A DNA stretch of 42,257 nt from contig JACPZW010000038.1 of the NCBI GenBank assembly GCA_016195265.1, positions 1 to 42,257 of the forward strand, in the 5' to 3' direction. Of this stretch, positions 37,183-42,257 are shown piece after piece. Position 1 is the stretch's first letter. Each line of letters begins with the position of its first letter. The stretch is from Acidobacteriota bacterium. GTDB lineage: Bacteria > Acidobacteriota > Vicinamibacteria > Vicinamibacterales > CAVVIG01. The notes beneath the pieces are model-generated. The model had not been told where the DNA came from, did no database searches, and was given only the letters and a program-made list of their open reading frames with translations. The position numbers and the translations under genes were made by a program.

Positions 37183-37262
37183 TCAATTTACAATTTACAG
37201 CTGACAATGTCCAAGGCCAAACCCCTTCCCTTTGTCACTTGTAAATTGTACCTTGTCAATTG
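37183..37262. repeat. AT-rich short-word inverted repeat (CAATTTA) before the VOC gene
   Basis: CTCAATTTACAATTTACAG faces CTTGTAAATTGTACC and TTGTCAATTG. It sits in the divergent gap and reaches the VOC start codon. Confidence 0.8.
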
Positions 37263-37670
37263 ATGCAACGCCCTTCCCACGCGGGCCTGCGCCACCTCGC
37301 GCTCAACGTCCGCGATCTGCCGGCGATGAAACGGTTTTACGTGGACCTGCTCGGCTTTGCCGTCGAGTGGGAGCCGGACCCCGACAACATCTATTTGTCG
37401 TCGGGCATCGACAACCTGGCGCTCCATCGGGCGGCCGTGCTGCCGACCGGCCCGGCCGTCTGGGCCAACCAGGCGCTCGATCATCTCGGCGTGATCGTAC
37501 GGGAAGCGGACGACGTGGATCGATGGGCGGCGTTTCTCGAAAGCCACGGCGTGACGATCGACGCGAGGCCGCGCACGCATCGCGATGGCGCGAGATCCTG
37601 CTACTTTCGGGATCCAGATGGAAACAAAGTGCAGGTGATCCACCACCCTCCGATCAGTGGTCGAATTTGA
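37263..37670 (+). CDS. VOC (glyoxalase/bleomycin-resistance) family protein
   Basis: The 135-residue protein has the paired beta-alpha-beta3 modules: LRHLALNVRDLPAMKRFYVDLLGF and DHLGVIVREADDVDRWAAFL, ending in YFRDPDGNKVQVIHHP. The two first His are in the usual metal positions. The last ligand, normally Glu after DPDGN, is Gln here, so metal binding may be altered. The substrate is unknown. The ATG follows a repeat and has no Shine-Dalgarno sequence. Confidence 0.85.
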   Translation: MQRPSHAGLRHLALNVRDLPAMKRFYVDLLGFAVEWEPDPDNIYLSSGIDNLALHRAAVLPTGPAVWANQALDHLGVIVREADDVDRWAAFLESHGVTIDARPRTHRDGARSCYFRDPDGNKVQVIHHPPISGRI

Positions 37671-37671
37671 G

Positions 37672-37797
37672 GATCTAAGGATGTGAGGATGTGAGGATTG
37701 GAGAATCTGAGGATTTGAAACGTTGCAGAGTCGGCGGATTCTTCACCCTCTTCAAATCCTCACATTCTCCAATTCTCATATCCTCAAATTCACGTTT
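37672..37797. repeat. Short-word inverted repeat (TGAGGAT) between VOC and glgP genes
   Basis: Arms 37685-37719 and 37751-37785 are reverse complements at 32 of 35 positions with a 31-base spacer. Each arm is made of TGAGGAT, TGAGAAT and TGGAGAAT words. It lies between convergent genes and may end both transcripts. Best example of the class in the window. Confidence 0.93.
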
Positions 37798-39925
37798 TTT
37801 CCAACGCAGACGCATACATCTTCTCGGCGTATTCCTTGACCATGCGGCGCGCGCTGAACCTGGGCGCGACGGTCCGGATCGCTTCCTTCACGACGCCCAT
37901 CCACCGATGCGGTACGCGGGAGGCGTTGCGCGCGTAGAACGCGGGCACGACGTCCTCTTCGAGCAGGCGGTAGAGCGCGGCGGCGTCCGCCGCGTCGGTC
38001 TCGTCCCAGTTCTCGCCCGACGTTCCGCCGTCGATCGTCCAGCCGTTCGCGCCGGTGAAGCCCTCCGCCCACCAGCCGTCGCCGATGCTCAGGTGCGGCA
38101 CGCCGTTGATCGCGGCCTTCATGCCGCTCGTGCCGCTGGCTTCGAGCGGCTTGCGCGGGTTGTTCAGCCACACGTCGCAGCCCTGCACGAGGAAGTGCGC
38201 GACGTGCAGATCGTAGTCGTCCACGAAGGCGATGCGTCCCGCGAAGAGGGGATCCAGCGCGCGGCGGTACACGTGCTGGAGGTGATGCTTGCCGATGTCG
38301 TCGGCCGGATGTGATTTGCCGGCGAAGATGATCTGCACCGGGCGGCCGGTCGCGTTGAGGATGCGCGCGAGCCGCTCCGGATCGTGGAAGACGAGCTCGG
38401 GCCGCTTGTAGCCGGCGAAGCGCCGCGCGAAGCCGATCGTCAGCGCGTCCGGCTCGAGCAGCGTGCCGGCGGCGACCACGCGCGGCAGGCCGACGTGCTC
38501 TTCGATCCAGCGCTGCCGGGCGCGCTCGCGCACGAACGTGAAGAGGTAGCGGCGCAGCGATTGCCGCACCGCCCACAACTCGTCATCCGGAATGGAGAGG
38601 ACGCCGTCCCAGAGCGCCGGGTCGTCCTGCCGATCGCGCCACCTGGCGCCGAGGTGCTTCGAGAACAGATCCGCCAGCTCGCCCGCAATCCATGTCGGCA
38701 CGTGGACGCCGTTGGTGATCGCCGACACGGGCCGATCGGCTTCCGGCACGTTCGGCCACATGGGCGCGAACATGGCGCGCGTGACTCGGCCGTGGAGCTG
38801 GCTGACCGCGTTGGTCGCGCCCGCCGAGCGGAGCGCGAGCGCCGTCATGTTGAACAGCACGCCGCCGCCGTTGTCGTACGCGCCCAGCGCCAGGAATTTT
38901 TCGCGATTGGGTCCGAGCGTGCCCCAGGCCCCGGCGAGATGTTTCTCGACGAGGTGAAACGGAAACGCATCGTGGCCGGCCGGCACCGGCGTGTGCGTCG
39001 TGAACACGGTCGACCGGCGGATCCCGTCGAGCGCCGCGTCGAATGTCGATCCGTGTTCGAGCAGGTCGCGAATCCGCTGCAGGACGACGAACCCCGCGTG
39101 GCCTTCGTTGAGATGGAACACGCCCGGCGTGATGCCGAGCGCGCGCAGCACGCGCACGCCGCCGATGCCGAGGATGATCTCCTGCTGGATGCGTGTTTCC
39201 TGATTGCCGCCGTAGAGCCGCGCGGAGAGCTCGCGATCCCAGGGCGCGTTCTCCTCGAGATCGGTGTCGAGCAGGTACAGCGTGACGCGGCCGATACGCA
39301 CGCGCCAGACGGCGACGAGCACCGATCGATCGCCGAGCGGGACCGCCGTCAGGCACGGGCGGCCGTCCGGCATCAGCGCGGGCTCGATCGGCGCATCCGC
39401 CCAGTTCAGGCGCTCGTAGCTTTCCTCCTGCCAGCCCTCGGCCGACAGGTGCTGATGGAAGTACCCCTGCGGGTACATGAAGCCGACGCCGACGAGCGGC
39501 ACGCCGAGGTCGCAGGCCTCCTTGCAGTGATCGCCGGCGAGGACGCCCAGGCCGCCCGCGTAGATCGGCAGCGACTGGTGCAGCGCGAACTCGGCGGAGA
39601 AGTACGCGATCACCTGTCCTGAATGTTGCGGAAACCGCTGCTCCCACCACGACGAGCCCGGACGGCGCTCCGCGTCGAGCGCGGCGACCGCGCGATCGTA
39701 ATGCGTCAGGTACGCGGGGTCCTTCGCCGCGGCGGCCAGGATGTCGCGCGGGATCGCGCCCAGCATCCGCACGGGGTTGTGTGCGGTCGCGCGCCAGACC
39801 TGGTAGTCCAGCTGCCGGAACACATTCCGCGCGTCCGGATGCCAGCTCCACCACAGGTCGGTCGCGAGTTCCTCGAGCCGGGAGAGGCGATTGGGAATCG
39901 GCGGGAACGTGGAGTATCGCGACAT
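37790..39925 (-). CDS. glgP: Alpha-glucan phosphorylase (short, DUF3417-containing type)
   Basis: The 711-residue protein has the DUF3417 N-terminal domain (RLEELATDLWWSWHPDARNVFRQL) and the phosphorylase core (AYFSAEFALHQSLPIYAGGLGVLAGDH, FTTHTPVPAGHD). The PLP-lysine motif is GTSGMKAAINGVPHL. It releases glucose-1-phosphate from glycogen or maltodextrin in the cytosol. The motifs are complete and no insertion is seen. Confidence 0.95.
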   Translation of the reverse strand: MSRYSTFPPIPNRLSRLEELATDLWWSWHPDARNVFRQLDYQVWRATAHNPVRMLGAIPRDILAAAAKDPAYLTHYDRAVAALDAERRPGSSWWEQRFPQHSGQVIAYFSAEFALHQSLPIYAGGLGVLAGDHCKEACDLGVPLVGVGFMYPQGYFHQHLSAEGWQEESYERLNWADAPIEPALMPDGRPCLTAVPLGDRSVLVAVWRVRIGRVTLYLLDTDLEENAPWDRELSARLYGGNQETRIQQEIILGIGGVRVLRALGITPGVFHLNEGHAGFVVLQRIRDLLEHGSTFDAALDGIRRSTVFTTHTPVPAGHDAFPFHLVEKHLAGAWGTLGPNREKFLALGAYDNGGGVLFNMTALALRSAGATNAVSQLHGRVTRAMFAPMWPNVPEADRPVSAITNGVHVPTWIAGELADLFSKHLGARWRDRQDDPALWDGVLSIPDDELWAVRQSLRRYLFTFVRERARQRWIEEHVGLPRVVAAGTLLEPDALTIGFARRFAGYKRPELVFHDPERLARILNATGRPVQIIFAGKSHPADDIGKHHLQHVYRRALDPLFAGRIAFVDDYDLHVAHFLVQGCDVWLNNPRKPLEASGTSGMKAAINGVPHLSIGDGWWAEGFTGANGWTIDGGTSGENWDETDAADAAALYRLLEEDVVPAFYARNASRVPHRWMGVVKEAIRTVAPRFSARRMVKEYAEKMYASALEKT

Positions 39926-39929
39926 GAGA

Positions 39930-39978
39930 ATGAGGAATTAGGAAGGAAGAATTAAGAAGGAAGAATTAAGAAGTTAGA
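39930..39978. repeat. Short-word repeat (GAATTA, GGAAGAA) between the dehydratase and glgP genes
   Basis: GGAAGAATTAAGAA words are repeated two to three times in one orientation. It fills the 54-base gap before the glgP ATG. Confidence 0.8.
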
Positions 39979-39979
39979 A

Positions 39980-41020
39980 TCACGGGTTGCACGCGCCGAT
40001 TAACTGCGCGAATTGCGACAGATCGATGTTGCCGCCCGAGACGACGGCGACGATCTTGCCCGTGCCCGCGCGTCCGCTGAGCGCGGCGGCGATCGCACAG
40101 CCGGCCGCGCCTTCGGCGATGACGTGCGCACGCTCGGCGACGAGCGCCATGCCGCGCGCGACCTCGTCGAGCGAGACGACGATCGACCCCGACAGCGGCT
40201 TCAGCAGCGGCCACATCGTCTCGAGCACCGACTTGCCGCCGGCGCCGTCGACGAACGACGCCCGCCACTTGTCGAAGTACACCGCACGGCCCGCCGCGAG
40301 CGACGCCGACAGCGGCGCCGCGGTTTCCGGCTCGGCGGCATAGATCTTCGTGTCGGGCTTCAGCGCGCGGACCGCCGCCCAGATGCCCGCGAGCAATCCA
40401 CCGCCGCCGAGCGGCGCGACGATGGCGTCCACGTCGGGCAGGTCCTCGAGAATTTCGAGCCCCGCCGTGCCGTTGCCCGCGATGAACCGGTCATCGTCGA
40501 ACGGATGCACGAAGTGCCCGGTCATGCGATCCGATCCGTGTGTCTCGACCGTGCGCCAGCATTCGTCGTACGTCGCGCGGACGATCGTCGCGCCGAGGCG
40601 CTCGATCGCGCGAATCTTCGTCTCCGGCGCGGTGTCCATCACCATCACGGAGCAGCGCGCGCCGGCCTTGCGCGCGGCGAGCGCCACGCCCTGCGCCGCG
40701 TTACCCGCGCTGACGGTCCACACGCCTTGGCGCAAGGTCTCGGCCGGGAGCTGACGGATGACGTTGTACGCGCCGCGGATCTTGAACGAGCCGATCGGCT
40801 GCAGCGCTTCGAGCTTCAAGTAGATTTCCAGCGCAGCGTCATGTAGGCCGGGTCCTTTGGACCCGGCATCCGTGTACAAACGAATCAGCGGCGTGCGCAC
40901 GGCGGCGCCATACACGGCGGTGGCCGCGTCGCGGACGGCGTCGATCGTGATGTGGCGATTGGGATCCGGCGGCGGCAAGACCGGAAGATCGTAGTCGCTG
41001 GAGGGGAGAGCGTCAATCAA
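39980..41020 (-). CDS. PLP-dependent threonine/serine dehydratase-like enzyme
   Basis: The 346-residue fold-type II enzyme has the PLP-lysine motif IGSFKIRGAYN (Lys80), SAGNAAQGVALAA and the phosphate loop PLGGGGLLAG. There is no ACT domain, so it is of the catabolic or serine-racemase type, probably converting threonine or serine to a 2-oxoacid. SAGNAAQG differs from the usual SAGNHAQG. Residues about 51-60 (DAGSKGPGLH) come from a REP palindrome. The start is TTG at 41020 by default; no ATG is near and there is no clear ribosome-binding site. Confidence 0.85.
   Translation of the reverse strand: MIDALPSSDYDLPVLPPPDPNRHITIDAVRDAATAVYGAAVRTPLIRLYTDAGSKGPGLHDAALEIYLKLEALQPIGSFKIRGAYNVIRQLPAETLRQGVWTVSAGNAAQGVALAARKAGARCSVMVMDTAPETKIRAIERLGATIVRATYDECWRTVETHGSDRMTGHFVHPFDDDRFIAGNGTAGLEILEDLPDVDAIVAPLGGGGLLAGIWAAVRALKPDTKIYAAEPETAAPLSASLAAGRAVYFDKWRASFVDGAGGKSVLETMWPLLKPLSGSIVVSLDEVARGMALVAERAHVIAEGAAGCAIAAALSGRAGTGKIVAVVSGGNIDLSQFAQLIGACNP
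40842..40869. repeat. REP-like palindrome (GTAGGCCGGGTCC) inside the dehydratase gene
   Basis: GCCGGGTCC-ttt-GGACCCGGC stem after TGTAG, read in frame on the - strand as AGSKGPGLH between TPLIRLYT and ALEIYLK. Confidence 0.9.
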
Positions 41021-41075
41021 TAGTCGTTCGTGAGACGCGGTGCGTTACGCCGTGTGCGGCGACAACGGGACCGAG

Positions 41076-41510
41076 TTACTCCCCTGCGAAGCGCTCGTCG
41101 ATCAAGGTCACCAGTTCGTCGATTGACGAATAGCCGAGCGTCGTGCAGGCCGCGTCGGCATTGCCGGTGATCAGGCGCGAGACCGCGTGCCGGCGCTCCG
41201 TGTTGTAGAGCAGGACGACGCGCTGGCCCGTCTGCGCCGCGCGCCCGAGCACGTAGCCCACCTCGAAGCCCACGCCGTAGCTGGATCCCGAAGCCTCCGC
41301 GACGAGCACGTCGCAGCGCGACAGCCACTCGAGGTCGCGCTCGAAGACGTCACGCTCCGTCAGTTGCGACTCCGCCGTCTCGACATCGTCGCGCAACAGG
41401 TGCGTCGTCAGGACCTCGTGGCCGTGACGCTGGAGTCGTTCGCAGATGGCGCGGCCCGCCGCCACCCCGCCGCGATCACCACGAACCGTACACGCTAGAT
41501 AGATGCGCAT
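41076..41510 (-). CDS. DNPH1/Rcl-like deoxynucleoside 5'-monophosphate N-hydrolase
   Basis: The 144-residue protein starts MRIYLACTVRGDRGG and has WLSRCDVLVAEASGSSYGVGFEVGYVLG, the active-site region of the nucleoside 2-deoxyribosyltransferase family; the Glu in VAEAS is the likely nucleophile. The length and motif order resemble DNPH1, which hydrolyses modified dNMPs to base and deoxyribose-5-phosphate. The role in nucleotide sanitation is inferred. Confidence 0.85.
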   Translation of the reverse strand: MRIYLACTVRGDRGGVAAGRAICERLQRHGHEVLTTHLLRDDVETAESQLTERDVFERDLEWLSRCDVLVAEASGSSYGVGFEVGYVLGRAAQTGQRVVLLYNTERRHAVSRLITGNADAACTTLGYSSIDELVTLIDERFAGE

Positions 41511-41518
41511 GATGCTGT

Positions 41519-41573
41519 GTAGGGGCGGAGCTTGCTCCGCCCTGAAGCGGGCCGACCAACGTCGGCCCCTACC
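41519..41573. repeat. Double REP-like palindrome (GTAGGGGCGGAGC) at the P1 peptidase stop
   Basis: GGGCGGAGC-tt-GCTCCGCCC and GGGCCGAC-caac-GTCGGCCC hairpins are enclosed by an outer GTAGGGGC/GCCCCTAC pair. The TAG at 41569-41571 (- strand) is the stop of the peptidase gene. T's follow on the + strand, so it may also terminate in that direction. Confidence 0.85.
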
Positions 41574-41934
41574 TTTTTAATAGGTCCCGCACGCGATCGA
41601 TCGGAATCGCCTCCGCGGTTCCGATCGCCGACCTGATTGTGGTCGCCTGGAACAGCGAGTTGTACACCGCTTCTTCCGTCGCTTCGAAGAGCGGCGACGT
41701 CGCGTCGGTCGGGAGCGTCTGGTGCGCGCGCGGCGCGGTTTCGTTGAAGCGGCTGCGCACCCCGGGCGACGTCGAGAAGGCGATTGCGAATTCGCCGCTG
41801 CCGTTGCTGTACGCCGATCCCGTGCGCGCGAGGCCGTAGACGGCGCGCGCGGCGAGACGCCGCAGATCGCGCGCGTCCAGCGGCGCGTCGGTCGCGACGA
41901 CGAGCATGCACGAGCCATCGGCCGACGATGGCTC

Positions 41935-41960
41935 AGGCGGGTCCAAAGGACCCGCCCTAC
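41935..41960. repeat. REP-like palindrome (GGCGGGTCC) inside the P1 peptidase gene
   Basis: GGCGGGTCC-aaa-GGACCCGCC stem followed by CTACG, read in frame in the linker before the autocleavage site. Confidence 0.85.
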
Positions 41961-42106
41961 GTACCAACGAGCCCGCCCCGCGCCCGGCGGCCCCGCGACC
42001 GCGCGAGGGCGGCTGCAGCGTCCTGAAGATCGGCACGCCCCCAATCGTCAGGTTGCCGCCGAAGTTCGTCTGCGCCAGCACGCCGACGGTGTAGCCCTGC
42101 CCTGAG

Positions 42107-42132
42107 CTTGCCGAAGGGCCGGTGCGATCGAG
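42107..42132. repeat. Left copy of a 26-bp inverted repeat bounding the flipped segment
   Basis: The 26 bases are the exact reverse complement of 42232-42257. The outer part (CTTGCCGAAGGGCC, preceded by CCTGAG) is a REP-type sequence that reads PFGKLRAG in one frame. Confidence 0.95.
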
Positions 42133-42257
42133 TCTGCGAAGACGGGACCGGTCGCCGAAGGTTCCGTCGGCGCAGGCACGGGCACGGTGTGCTACGGCTG
42201 GAAAGGCGGCATCGGCACGTCGTCTCGCCGCCTCGATCGCACCGGCCCTTCGGCAAG
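42133..42257 (+). pseudogene. Inverted internal piece of the P1 peptidase gene
   Basis: On the + strand the frame reads ESAKTGPVAEGSVGAGTGTV, then CYGWKGGIGTSSRRLDRTG up to the edge. In DmpA-like proteins this segment comes directly before GYTVGVLxQTNFG, which here is on the - strand at 42103 and below. The piece (99 bases of unique sequence plus the right 26-bp repeat, 42232-42257) is therefore in flipped orientation relative to the rest of the gene. Confidence 0.75.

Larger units (their letters stand above)
41569..42132 (-). pseudogene. P1 family (DmpA/S58) peptidase, C-terminal part, cut off by an inversion
   Basis: From GQGYTVGVLAQTNFGGNLTIGG the frame reads the end of a DmpA-like aminopeptidase. 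DGSCMLVVATDAPLDARDL holds the self-cleavage and nucleophile Ser, and ARAVYGLARTGSAYSNGSGEFAIAFST follows. Such enzymes are Ntn hydrolases that split into two subunits and remove N-terminal residues from peptides. LVRRAGPLDPPEPS is a REP-derived insertion right before the nucleophile. Upstream, the sequence that should precede GYTVGVL is found on the other strand (42133-42257). As it stands the gene is broken; an assembly error cannot be excluded. Confidence 0.8.

Noticed and set aside
36695..37207. N-terminal extension of the secreted protein gene at 36188
   Set aside because: It overlaps the zinc-ribbon gene in another frame. The signal peptide begins at the ATG at 36694, which has a clear Shine-Dalgarno sequence.

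Overview
The window is about 42 kb of gene-dense, high-GC bacterial DNA that most likely comes from an Acidobacteriota genome, probably of the Vicinamibacteria type. This is inferred from a VWFA-related protein of the acidobacterial kind, Ser/Thr kinases fused to a TolB/WD40-like propeller, DUF4097 and PrcB-like secreted proteins, and the codon bias. Both window ends cut genes, so it may be a complete metagenomic contig.

Left part (1-7.2 kb, + strand): the 3' end of an S41 C-terminal processing peptidase, SMC, a DUF4097 lipoprotein and an M48 membrane metalloprotease. From 23.7 to 7.2 kb on the - strand lies a housekeeping block for translation and RNA: a TIM-barrel protein, asnS, rimO, then rimP-nusA-infB-rbfA-nrnA-truB-rpsO-pnp in the classical order (no ylxR or ribF visible), a cupredoxin and a small membrane protein. 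An AmgK-like sugar kinase, a sugar nucleotidyltransferase and a CYTH protein sit upstream of it, possibly for cell-wall sugar recycling. From 24 to 29 kb, still on -, follow a membrane protein, a MidA-like methyltransferase, a DegP/HtrA protease and an M24 peptidase. A + pair (VWFA protein, PrcB-like protein) stands at 29.4-31.9 kb.

From 32 to 36 kb is an accessory patch: a PIN/RHH toxin-antitoxin pair, a large Ser/Thr kinase, and a damaged nucleotidyltransferase/HEPN pair sandwiched between two kinase N-termini. The right part holds two small proteins, a VOC protein, a short alpha-glucan phosphorylase, a threonine dehydratase-like enzyme, a DNPH1-like hydrolase and a P1-family peptidase gene broken by a small inversion at the right edge.

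The most striking feature is non-genic. More than twenty places carry 'short-word' repeats: 6-9 nt words repeated a few times, often followed after a spacer by their reverse complement, so the RNA or DNA could fold into a long stem. The word differs at each locus while the architecture is constant. They fill gene junctions, often where a Shine-Dalgarno sequence would be expected, and several are read in frame inside proteins (SMC, RimO, MidA-like, a membrane protein). A second layer consists of REP-like palindromes beginning GTAG, which supply the TAG stop codon of four genes and are read in frame inside others. These two layers are the best candidates here for something not properly described.
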